A DNA stretch of 64,000 nucleotides, taken from NCBI RefSeq assembly GCF_007997085.1, contig NZ_VORR01000010.1, positions 1-64,000 of the forward strand. Reading direction: 5' to 3'. The position numbers and the translations under genes were made by a program. The notes under the pieces are model-generated. The model did not search any database and was not told the origin of the DNA. It saw only the letters and a list, made by a program, of their open reading frames with translations. Numbering within the stretch: position 1 is the first letter of the stretch; each line of letters begins with the position of its first letter. This DNA comes from Polaribacter sp. IC066 (GTDB taxonomy: Bacteria; Bacteroidota; Bacteroidia; Flavobacteriales; Flavobacteriaceae). Of this stretch, positions 31,704 to 39,917 are shown piece after piece.

Positions 31704-32714
31704 GTGAATGAAATTATAATAACAGATGCAATGAATACAATAGATATAATTTATCCCATGCTATTATATGTTGGTTTACTAATTTTCTTTGGATTAGTCA
31801 TAATTAGTTTATTCTACAATAAAAATCTTATCAGGTTTTTAAACGGTATTTTCACAATTGCTTTTTGGTCTGTACTTGCATTTTTTTTATTTCAGATTTC
31901 AATGGAGTTATTTACAGATAATGGCTCTTTTAAAGCATCTGAAAATGGTAGAATGCACTCTAAAGGACATTACTCAAAGGGTTATAATGTTCCTGTTAAA
32001 ATTGACCTATATATTTCACCACCAAAAGAAGAATTGAACTACAAAAAAGATTCAACTAATCAATCTACCTCTAGTATTACATTCAGCAGATTCATTAATC
32101 CTAATGACAACTTTTTTAAAGATAATATTCCTGGTAATTTTAACAAACAGCGTTTAGAAGCGGCAGGATTAACTGAAAAAAAATTAGATAGCTTCTTTAA
32201 GAATTCATCAGGTATAAAAATTACTGGCAATAAGCTTCAAATTGGTTTTTCTTTTGAAAAAAATCAGTTTTTAAAAACAAGTACTTCTTCTTTTACAACA
32301 GAAGGATACTTAAATATAAAATCTTCTAATTGGTTTTTTACACTCTGTCAACTCATTAGAAGCTACATTCCTTTTATAATAACGCTTTTAATACTTTATC
32401 AATTAAAATCTATTTTTAAACTTTTAAAAAAAGAGTTTAACTTTAGTTTAGAATTGTCTAAAAAAATAAAATTTATTGGATTTCTATTGGTTATAGGACA
32501 ATTATTGACCTTAACTTTAAGTGTTATATTTAGTTTTTACTTTAAATATGCTGGTTTTGAAAATACAAGTCAAAACAATGGTATTCGATTAAATATAAAT
32601 CCTAGTATTGAGTTTGACATTACCTTAATTCTTGTTGGTTTAAGTTTATTACTCTTAAGTATTTTATTAAATAAAGGACATCATATTCAACAAGAAAACG
32701 ATTTAACAATATAA
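31704..32714 (+). CDS. DUF2975-like membrane protein, enlarged second copy
   Basis: A 336-residue protein. It has helices at about 16-37 and 45-70, then a large non-membrane insert (about 72-205, rich in Ser, Thr and Asn) and more helices (about 212-235, 250-282, 305-325), ending QQENDLTI. The ends match DUF2975; the insert is absent from the first copy and probably faces the periplasm. The start is uncertain: GTG 31704, 2 bases after the preceding stop, or ATG 31731. The XRE gene starts 1 base after its stop. The insert has no domain I recognise. Confidence 0.7.
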   Translation: MNEIIITDAMNTIDIIYPMLLYVGLLIFFGLVIISLFYNKNLIRFLNGIFTIAFWSVLAFFLFQISMELFTDNGSFKASENGRMHSKGHYSKGYNVPVKIDLYISPPKEELNYKKDSTNQSTSSITFSRFINPNDNFFKDNIPGNFNKQRLEAAGLTEKKLDSFFKNSSGIKITGNKLQIGFSFEKNQFLKTSTSSFTTEGYLNIKSSNWFFTLCQLIRSYIPFIITLLILYQLKSIFKLLKKEFNFSLELSKKIKFIGFLLVIGQLLTLTLSVIFSFYFKYAGFENTSQNNGIRLNINPSIEFDITLILVGLSLLLLSILLNKGHHIQQENDLTI

Positions 32715-32715
32715 T

Positions 32716-32922
32716 ATGGCAATCATAGTGAATTTAGATGTGATGCTCGCCAAACGAAAAATGCGAAGTAAGGAATTGGCAGAAATTATTGGTATTACTA
32801 CTGCAAATTTATCTGTCTTAAAATCTGGAAAAGCAAAGGCTGTTCGTTTTTCTACTTTAGAAGCTATTTGTAAAGCTTTAGAGTGCCAGCCAGCAGATAT
32901 TTTAGAGTATCAAAAAGAATAG
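32716..32922 (+). CDS. Small XRE-family regulator (YozG type)
   Basis: A 68-residue protein that is almost only a Cro/CI helix-turn-helix: VNLDVMLAKRKMRSKELAEIIGITTANLSVLKSGKAKAVRFSTLEAICKALECQPADILEY. This form is the usual partner of DUF2975 membrane proteins. It is translationally linked to the second DUF2975 gene. It probably represses or activates its own operon; no operator is evident. Confidence 0.9.
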   Translation: MAIIVNLDVMLAKRKMRSKELAEIIGITTANLSVLKSGKAKAVRFSTLEAICKALECQPADILEYQKE

Positions 32923-32935
32923 TACTTTTTTTGTG

Positions 32936-32943
32936 TAGTTTTG
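32936..32943 (+). promoter_or_regulatory. -7 box for the M61 peptidase gene
   Basis: TAGTTTTG matches TAnnTTTG and ends 24 bases before ATG 32968. Confidence 0.5.
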
Positions 32944-32967
32944 AGTGATGTTTAAAAACCAACTCTT

Positions 32968-34774
32968 ATGAAAATTACTTTTTTTAAAACTCTACTTTTA
33001 TCAATTTTTATCGCTTTTATTTCTTGTGATAAAAAGGAAACTACCAAAGAAAAATCAATTGTAAAATATAGTATCAGTTTTGAAAATGCCGTGCATCATG
33101 AAGCCGAAGTAAACATTACTTTTGCTGACATTTCTGCGGATACATTTACCTTTAGAATGCCTAGAAGTTCACCAGGAAGATATGCAATACATGAGTTTGC
33201 TAAAAATGTATACAATGTAAAAGCAACCAATAGCAAAGGCGATAATTTAGAAATTACAAGACAGGATCCGTATGAATGGATTGTAGAAAAACACGACGGA
33301 ACTGTAATCGTTTCCTACACCATATTTGCAAATCGTGGCGGCGGTACCTACGCTCAAGTTGATGAAACGCATGCACATTTAAATATACCGGCAACATTTA
33401 TGTTTGCGAAATCACATGTTGAAAATCCGATTGAAATCACTTTTCATCCCAGAAAAGATTTAAATTGGAAAGTGGCAACGCAACTAAAAAAGGAATCAGA
33501 AAACACCTATTCTGCTCCGAATTTGGACTATTTTATGGACAGTCCTACTGAAATTAGCAATCATCAAATACGTTCTTTTAAAGTGGATGAGCAGCAAATA
33601 AATTTTGTTTTACATCATAATGGAACAGCTGGTGAATTGGACGAGTACTTCGAAAAAGTAAAAAAAATTGTGTTACAAGAAAAAGCAGTTTTTGGAGAAT
33701 TACCAGAATTTGACTTTAATGAATATACTTTTTTAGCCTGTTACATTCCCAATGCTTCCAGCGACGGAATGGAACATAGAAATTCAACCATTTTAACAAG
33801 TACAAGAAGTTTAACAAATGGCGGAATGGAAGATAATATCGGAACCGTTTCTCACGAGTTTTTCCATGCTTGGAATGTAGAAAGAATTCGTCCACAATCT
33901 TTAGAACCTTTTAATTTTGAGGAAGCAAATATGAGTGGTGAATTGTGGTTTGCAGAGGGTTTTACAAGTTATTATACCGATTTAATTTTATTTAGAGCAG
34001 CAATTATTACAGATGAAGAATATATAAGTGGATTGAACGGAACCTTCAATTATGTTTGGAATTCTCCTGCTACACAATTTTTTAATCCGATTGAAATGAG
34101 TTATCAAGCCCCGTTTGTAGACGCGGCAACTTCTGTAGATCCTGTAAACAGAGAGAACACCTTTATTTCTTATTATTCTTACGGAAGTGTTTTGGGCTTA
34201 GTATTGGATTTATCCTTAAGAAAACAAGACAAAAACCTAGATGATTTCATGAAATTAGTTTGGCAGAAGTATGGAAAAAAAGAAATTCCGTACACCATCA
34301 AAAACCTAAATGACGCTTTAAATGAATACGCTGGTAATAAATTTGGAAATCAAATTTTTTGAGAACTATATCTATAAAAGCGAAATGCCCGATTACAAAA
34401 CCTTATTTGCATCTGTCGGAGTTTCTTTGGAACAAAAAGAAACAAAAAGTGATTTTGAATCTAATTTAAACGGGATAAATATCAGTGGTAATCCTAAAAT
34501 TGGAAGTTCTATTTACAAAGCTAAATTGCAAAAAGGAGATACCATTTTATCCATCAATAATATAAACACCAAAAATGATAATGACATTTCATCAACATTA
34601 AAAAAGAGTAATGTTGGCGATGAAATTACAATTAGTTTTAAACGTTATGGCGTTCAAAAAACAACAAAACTAATTTTACAAAAAAATGAAACGTATTCAA
34701 TTTCTGCTATTGAAAAAGAAAACCTTTCTGCTAAAATTTTAAAAAATAGAGAAAACTGGTTATCGGCTAAATAA
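32968..34774 (+). pseudogene. M61 family metallopeptidase, frameshifted
   Basis: Exported zinc peptidase of about 600 residues, broken by a frameshift. Part 1 (32968-34362) has a lipoprotein signal with lipobox Cys20 (AFISC), an immunoglobulin-like N-domain, and HEFFH near residue 296 with WFAEGFTSYYTD downstream (third ligand). It stops at a TGA at 34360. Part 2 continues in the next frame (FENYIYKSEMPDYKTLF onward to 34774) and holds the C-terminal PDZ domain (KLQKGDTILSINNI). Removing one T from the six-T run at 34355-34360 would join the frames as NQIFENYIYKSEM, the family sequence. It is either a true slip mutation, phase variation at the run, or an error in the sequence. Confidence 0.85.
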
Positions 34775-34843
34775 AATTTTAAACAAGTTCAAACTAACTT
34801 TCTACTTGCCTGTTTAGGAATACAATTTGATCAAAAAGCATAA

Positions 34844-34873
34844 AAAAACTCCGAATTTTCATTCGGAGTTTTT
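34844..34873. terminator. Bidirectional terminator between M61 and S9 genes
   Basis: Perfect 13-base stem (34844-34856 and 34861-34873) with a 4-base loop, A-run on one side and T-run on the other, between convergent genes. Confidence 0.88.
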
Positions 34874-34920
34874 AGTTTTTTAAAATATTAGCTGCCAACT
34901 AACAGCCAAAATAGCTTAAA

Positions 34921-37431
34921 TTATTTATTCATTGGTTCATTTAAATTCATAAACATAAAATCTACATCTGTATTTTCTTCACCTAATAAATATTTACTAA
35001 AATGATCTGCACGTAACCAGAAAGAATATTCTGTCATATCACCAAAACCATGTCTTTGTCCGGGCATCGTCATAAATTTAAAACGTTTGTGTGCCTTAAT
35101 CAATTCATTTGCCATTCTAATAGTTCCGGCAGGATGTACGTTATTATCCATATCTCCATGAATTAACATTAAATGTCCTTTTAAGTTTTTCGCTAAAGAT
35201 TGATTGTCATCAATTTCATATGTATGAGAAATTTTTCCTTTTTCATCAATTTCTTCTTGCACACCATGATGCGTTTCACTCCACCAAGAATTATACACAT
35301 TATTATCATGATTTCCTGCGGATGAAACTGCAGCTTTAAAGAAATCTGGATACACTAACATTGCTGCTGTAGACATAAATCCACCGCCAGAATGACCATA
35401 TATTCCTATTTTTTCGATATCAATAAATGCATGTTTGTTCGCTAATTGTTGCGCAACATATTTTTTATCAGCCAAACCATAATCACGTAAATTTCCGTAT
35501 CCATAATTATGATACCATTTAGATCGGTCTGGATGACCACCTCTGTTACCAAGCGTAATCACCACAAAACCAACTTGTGCCATTCTATCTAAACGATCCA
35601 TTCTGTATGAAAAAGACTTATTAACAGCCTCTGTTTGTGGCCCAGGATATACATACTCTAAAAGCGGATATACTTTGGTAGAGTCCATATCAAAAGGCTT
35701 GTACATTACTCCGTAAATATCTGTAATTCCGTCATCTGCTTTTACCTTAAAAGTTTCTGGAAATTGATAACCAGAAGCCATTAATTGTGATAAATCTGCC
35801 GTTTCTAAATCCATCACTTTCTTTCCACTTGCATCTCTTACTTCCGATTTTGGAACAGTATTTACACGCGAGTAATTGCTTACAAAATACTCATTAGAAT
35901 CTGCCATAGAGGCACTTGCTGTATAATTACCAGCATCTAATGTGCGCATTCCACTTCCATTTAAACTAATGCTATAGGTATGCAAGTAATAAGGATCTTG
36001 CTTTTTATCTACACCGTTTGCAGTAAAATAAAGCGTTCTACTTTTTTCATCTAACCCCGCAAAATTATCTACATGATAATCGCCTTCTGTTACTTGGTTT
36101 TTCAAATTACCATCGGCATCATACAAATAAAAATGTGCCCAACCATCGCGCTCTGCCCAATGTAATATTTCTGTTTCGTTGTTAAATAAAATTAAAGGTC
36201 TAGATTCTATATACGTATTAAATCGTTCTTTAATAATCGTTTTATACTCTCCGGTATTGATATCTGCAACATGAATATCAAATTTTTTACGATCTCTAGA
36301 AATACTACTAAAATATACCTTCCCTTTTTTTGATAATAATAAGGAGGGCGTAAAATCATCGTCTCTTTGTGACTGTTTTCTTGGTGCTCGATATACATCA
36401 ATACTTTGCTGCTTAACAGTATCTAAAGGAACCATTACATGACTTTTTGTAGGCATATCAAAAATCATCAATTCAGATTTATAAAATTCTTGTTCTCCTG
36501 GCATGTGGTATTTATAAGTTTCTAACGTTGGTCTTTTTTTACCCGTAGAATTAATTACCCATAAATCTTTAATATGTCTTGAGTCAGATTTCTGAAACAC
36601 GAACTTTTCAGAATCATGAGACCATGTTCCCCAAACACCTTTTCTCTTATCCTTGTTTTTTTCTACATCCACATTATCTTCACCTCTATTGCCGCCACCA
36701 TAACCGTAATTTTCTTCGCCATCTTTTGTCCATTGATTTTCTACAACGGTAGAATCTTTTTCGTCTTTGATGAATTTTTTAAAGTTCATTTTATCCATCC
36801 AGTACATATTATAATTTTTGCTATACAAAACAATAGAACTGTCTGGAGCAATATTTGCCCATTTTTCCCAAGGTTTTTTTTCCTTTTTTATGGTGTCTAT
36901 TATTTTTAGACCATTACCACCTAACGTATATTCTAAATGGTAGGTTTTTTTCTCCATTTTTGGCTTTTTCGCCTTTTTGGTTGCTGTAGAATCTTTTTCG
37001 ATTTCTTCCTTCGTTTCCTTTTTATCTTCTTCGATCATCACAACCTCTTCTGTGGCTTTTACTCTAAAGCGAATTGCATTTTCTGCTTCGTTAAACTTAA
37101 AGCTTAAACGAGGTAAATGTTGAGCATCATAAGGATCTTTGGTGATTTCGGTTAACCATTTGGCCATTTTTACATTATCAAAAAGCGGCTTTTTAGACTT
37201 TTTATCTATATCAACCAAATAATGATTAGACCCGTCAGAAGTTTTATAAGAATACCAAAAACGATTTCCTTTTTTTAGCCAATGCGGACTCACACTGGTT
37301 GAATGCACCATTTTAGCTAGGTTTTTTGGCGAATATTTAGCCGCCTGTCGATAATTTGGTTTTGGAGTTTCTTGCGCAAAAATTACTGATGCAGTAATAA
37401 TCATCGCAAAACTTAAGATGCTATTTTTCAT
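34921..37431 (-). CDS. S9 family prolyl oligopeptidase/dipeptidyl peptidase-like enzyme
   Basis: An 836-residue exported serine peptidase. Signal peptide at 1-19 (ILSFAMIITASVIFA). The N-terminal half is a beta-propeller, with a charged Lys/Glu-rich insert at about 130-165. The C-terminal alpha/beta hydrolase carries the triad: Ser about 680 in YGHSGGGFM, Asp about 760 in HGDMDNNVHP, His about 793 in PGQRHGFGD. FVVITLGNRGGHPDRSKWYHNYGY is typical of the DPP IV branch. It probably acts in the periplasm on peptides from secreted proteases. Single gene, converging on the M61 gene. Confidence 0.93.
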   Translation of the reverse strand: MKNSILSFAMIITASVIFAQETPKPNYRQAAKYSPKNLAKMVHSTSVSPHWLKKGNRFWYSYKTSDGSNHYLVDIDKKSKKPLFDNVKMAKWLTEITKDPYDAQHLPRLSFKFNEAENAIRFRVKATEEVVMIEEDKKETKEEIEKDSTATKKAKKPKMEKKTYHLEYTLGGNGLKIIDTIKKEKKPWEKWANIAPDSSIVLYSKNYNMYWMDKMNFKKFIKDEKDSTVVENQWTKDGEENYGYGGGNRGEDNVDVEKNKDKRKGVWGTWSHDSEKFVFQKSDSRHIKDLWVINSTGKKRPTLETYKYHMPGEQEFYKSELMIFDMPTKSHVMVPLDTVKQQSIDVYRAPRKQSQRDDDFTPSLLLSKKGKVYFSSISRDRKKFDIHVADINTGEYKTIIKERFNTYIESRPLILFNNETEILHWAERDGWAHFYLYDADGNLKNQVTEGDYHVDNFAGLDEKSRTLYFTANGVDKKQDPYYLHTYSISLNGSGMRTLDAGNYTASASMADSNEYFVSNYSRVNTVPKSEVRDASGKKVMDLETADLSQLMASGYQFPETFKVKADDGITDIYGVMYKPFDMDSTKVYPLLEYVYPGPQTEAVNKSFSYRMDRLDRMAQVGFVVITLGNRGGHPDRSKWYHNYGYGNLRDYGLADKKYVAQQLANKHAFIDIEKIGIYGHSGGGFMSTAAMLVYPDFFKAAVSSAGNHDNNVYNSWWSETHHGVQEEIDEKGKISHTYEIDDNQSLAKNLKGHLMLIHGDMDNNVHPAGTIRMANELIKAHKRFKFMTMPGQRHGFGDMTEYSFWLRADHFSKYLLGEENTDVDFMFMNLNEPMNK

Positions 37432-37533
37432 GTGTAGGATTTGGTTTTATTTGAATTACCGATAAAGTTCTTCAAAACAAACTAAACTACAAATTTTTTA
37501 AGAAGAGTTTGTTAAAATTTTAACAGTTTCTTC

Positions 37534-37983
37534 TTAATTCAAATTCCTTTTTTCAATAAAAAATCTTTTTAAGATCAGGGAACATTCATTTTCTAAAACT
37601 CCTGTAATCACCGCTGTTTTAGGATGTAATTTGGTATTTAAGTTGATAAAACCTCTATTGGGTTCAGAAGCGCCAAAAACAATTTTATCTATTTGGGTCC
37701 AATAACTAGCCCCTGCACACATTTGGCAAGGCTCTAATGTAACATATAAAACACAATCTTTCAAATACTTACCTCCTAAAAAATCTGCAGCAGCCGTAAA
37801 AGCTTGCATTTCTGCATGGGCAGTAACATCGTTTAATGTTTCTGTTAAATTATGCGCTCTTGCAATAATTTGATTTTTGAATACAATAACAGCACCCACC
37901 GGAATTTCTCCTTTATCAAAAGCTATTTCTGCTTCTTGGTAGGCTTTTTTCATAAAATAAGTATCGTCAAAAGGAAGTATCAT
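37534..37983 (-). CDS. tadA: tRNA-adenosine deaminase-type nucleoside deaminase
   Basis: Zinc cytidine-deaminase-fold enzyme of 149 residues. Zinc and catalytic motif H56-A-E58 (TAHAEMQAF) and P85-C-x2-C89 (LEPCQMCAGA). Length, the first helix (KAYQEAEIAFDKGEIPVGAVIV) and the C-terminal LKRFFIEKR fit TadA, which makes inosine at tRNA wobble position 34. A guanine deaminase assignment is the main alternative. It may start at ATG 37953 (MKKAYQEA) rather than 37983. Divergent from dxs. Confidence 0.88.
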   Translation of the reverse strand: MILPFDDTYFMKKAYQEAEIAFDKGEIPVGAVIVFKNQIIARAHNLTETLNDVTAHAEMQAFTAAADFLGGKYLKDCVLYVTLEPCQMCAGASYWTQIDKIVFGASEPNRGFINLNTKLHPKTAVITGVLENECSLILKRFFIEKRNLN

Positions 37984-38078
37984 AGGGTGTCTCTTAATAC
38001 TGTAAATTTACGGTAAATATTTTACGATAGATTCGCATTTCTTACAGTCCTTTATTTCAGACACAAAAATGTATATCG

Positions 38079-38086
38079 TACTTTTG
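38079..38086 (+). promoter_or_regulatory. -7 box directly before dxs
   Basis: TACTTTTG matches TAnnTTTG and ends 7 bases before ATG 38094, leaving almost no leader. Confidence 0.5.
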
Positions 38087-38093
38087 TAACCGA

Positions 38094-39863
38094 ATGAAAA
38101 ACTTGTTAAACAACATCTCCAATCCGTCTGATTTAAGAAAATTAAATCCTGAACAATTACCGCAATTAGCGCAAGAATTACGAACGTTTATTATAGATAT
38201 TATAGCTGCAAAGGAAGGCCATTTAGGCGCAAGTTTAGGAGTTATAGAATTAACAATTGCGCTGCATTATTTATTTGACACTCCAAATGATTTGCTTGTC
38301 TGGGATGTTGGGCACCAAGCTTACGGTCATAAAATTTTAACAAATAGAAAAGATATTTTTCATACCAATAGACAATTTGATGGTATTTCGGGTTTCCCGT
38401 CAAGAAAAGAAAGTGAATTTGATACTTTTGGCGTAGGTCATTCATCTACCTCTATTTCTGCAGCTTTAGGAATGGCTATTGCCTCTAATTTAAAAGGTGA
38501 AACACACAAACATCATATTGCCGTAATTGGTGATGCTTCTATTGCAAGTGGTATGGCTTTTGAAGCGCTGAATCATGCAGGCGTTTCTAATGCTAATTTA
38601 CTCATTATTTTAAATGATAATGCAATCGGTATTGATCCTTCGGTGGGTGCTTTAAAAGAGTATCTCACAAAAGTAAAAACCGATAGAAAACTAGCAACTC
38701 AAAACAATATTATAAAAGCTTTAAATTTTGATTATTCTGGCCCTATTGATGGCCATGATTTACCAAAACTAATTGCTGAATTAGAACGATTAAAACATGT
38801 AAAAGGCCCTAAATTTTTGCATATTATAACCACAAAAGGTAAAGGTTTACAGAAGGCAGAAGAAGATCAAATAACCTACCATGCGCCTGGTAAGTTTGAT
38901 AAAATTACGGGTGAAAGAATTAAAAAAAAAAAGAGCTTATTTACTAAATATCAAGATGTTTTTGGAGAAACTATTGTAGAGCTTGCCAAAAAAAACGATA
39001 AAATTGTAGGCATAACGCCGGCAATGTTAACGGGTAGTTCTCTTAAATTGATGATGCAAAAATTTCCTGATAGAACTTTTGATGTTGGTATTGCAGAGCA
39101 ACACGCCGTAACCTTGGCCGCAGGCATGGCAACACAAGGATTAATCGCTTTTTGCAATATCTATTCAACATTTTTACAACGCGCTTATGACCAAATAATT
39201 CATGATGTTGCCTTGCAAAACTTGCCTGTTATCTTTTGTTTAGATAGAGCTGGTTTAGTAGGTGAAGATGGCGCAACACATCATGGCGTTTTTGATATTG
39301 CATTCTTAAGATGCATTCCTAATTTAATTATTTTTGCACCAAGAAACGAAATTGAATTGCGTAATATGTTATTTACGGCGCAATTGGGGTTAAAAAATCC
39401 GATTGCCATAAGATACCCAAGAGGAACTGGAAAAACTATAGACTGGCGTCAACCCTTTACATCCATAGAAATAGGAAAAGGAATTTGTATAAGAGAAGGT
39501 AGTGAAATAGCTGTTTTATCTATTGGAACCATCGCTGATACTGTTTCTGAAGCAATTTATTTATCAGAAAAAAATAATGAAATTGCTCATTTTGATATGC
39601 GATTTGTGAAACCTTTGGATGAAAAATTATTGCATCAAGTTTTTAAAAAACATCACAAAATCATCACAATTGAAGATGGTACTGTAAAAGGGGGCTTTGG
39701 AAGTACTATTTTAGAGTTTGCATCAGAAAACAAGTATCAAAATACCGTAAAAGTTTTAGGGATACCTGACGAATTTATAACACATGGTAATGTTACAGAA
39801 CTGCACAAAAAAATCGGTTTAAATGCTGCATCTTTAGCCCAACATTTTAATAATATAAACTAA
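38094..39863 (+). CDS. dxs: 1-deoxy-D-xylulose-5-phosphate synthase
   Basis: Thiamine-diphosphate enzyme of 589 residues, first step of the MEP isoprenoid pathway. Seen: HLGASLGVIELTIALHYLF and HQAYGHKILT (N-terminal His residues), the TPP motif GDASIASGMAFEALNHAG...LNDN, and the transketolase-type second half with FDVGIAEQHAVTLAAGMA and DRAGLVGEDGATHHGVFD. It is shorter than E. coli Dxs (620), as usual in Bacteroidetes. Start MKNLLNNISNPSDLRKL agrees with relatives. Followed by a strong terminator. Confidence 0.97.
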   Translation: MKNLLNNISNPSDLRKLNPEQLPQLAQELRTFIIDIIAAKEGHLGASLGVIELTIALHYLFDTPNDLLVWDVGHQAYGHKILTNRKDIFHTNRQFDGISGFPSRKESEFDTFGVGHSSTSISAALGMAIASNLKGETHKHHIAVIGDASIASGMAFEALNHAGVSNANLLIILNDNAIGIDPSVGALKEYLTKVKTDRKLATQNNIIKALNFDYSGPIDGHDLPKLIAELERLKHVKGPKFLHIITTKGKGLQKAEEDQITYHAPGKFDKITGERIKKKKSLFTKYQDVFGETIVELAKKNDKIVGITPAMLTGSSLKLMMQKFPDRTFDVGIAEQHAVTLAAGMATQGLIAFCNIYSTFLQRAYDQIIHDVALQNLPVIFCLDRAGLVGEDGATHHGVFDIAFLRCIPNLIIFAPRNEIELRNMLFTAQLGLKNPIAIRYPRGTGKTIDWRQPFTSIEIGKGICIREGSEIAVLSIGTIADTVSEAIYLSEKNNEIAHFDMRFVKPLDEKLLHQVFKKHHKIITIEDGTVKGGFGSTILEFASENKYQNTVKVLGIPDEFITHGNVTELHKKIGLNAASLAQHFNNIN

Positions 39864-39892
39864 AAAAAGACGCTTTTACAGCGTCTTTTTTT
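39862..39892 (+). terminator. dxs terminator
   Basis: Perfect 13-base stem (39862-39874 and 39880-39892), 5-base loop, seven-T run. It begins within the dxs stop codon and, being A-flanked, could also serve the convergent M36 gene. Confidence 0.9.
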
Positions 39893-39917
39893 AGTTATTG
39901 TACTTCTACATTGCTAA

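Noticed and set aside
36616-36909. 97-codon plus-strand frame inside the S9 peptidase gene
   Set aside because: Phe/Ile-rich antisense shadow of the Lys/Glu-rich insert of the peptidase.
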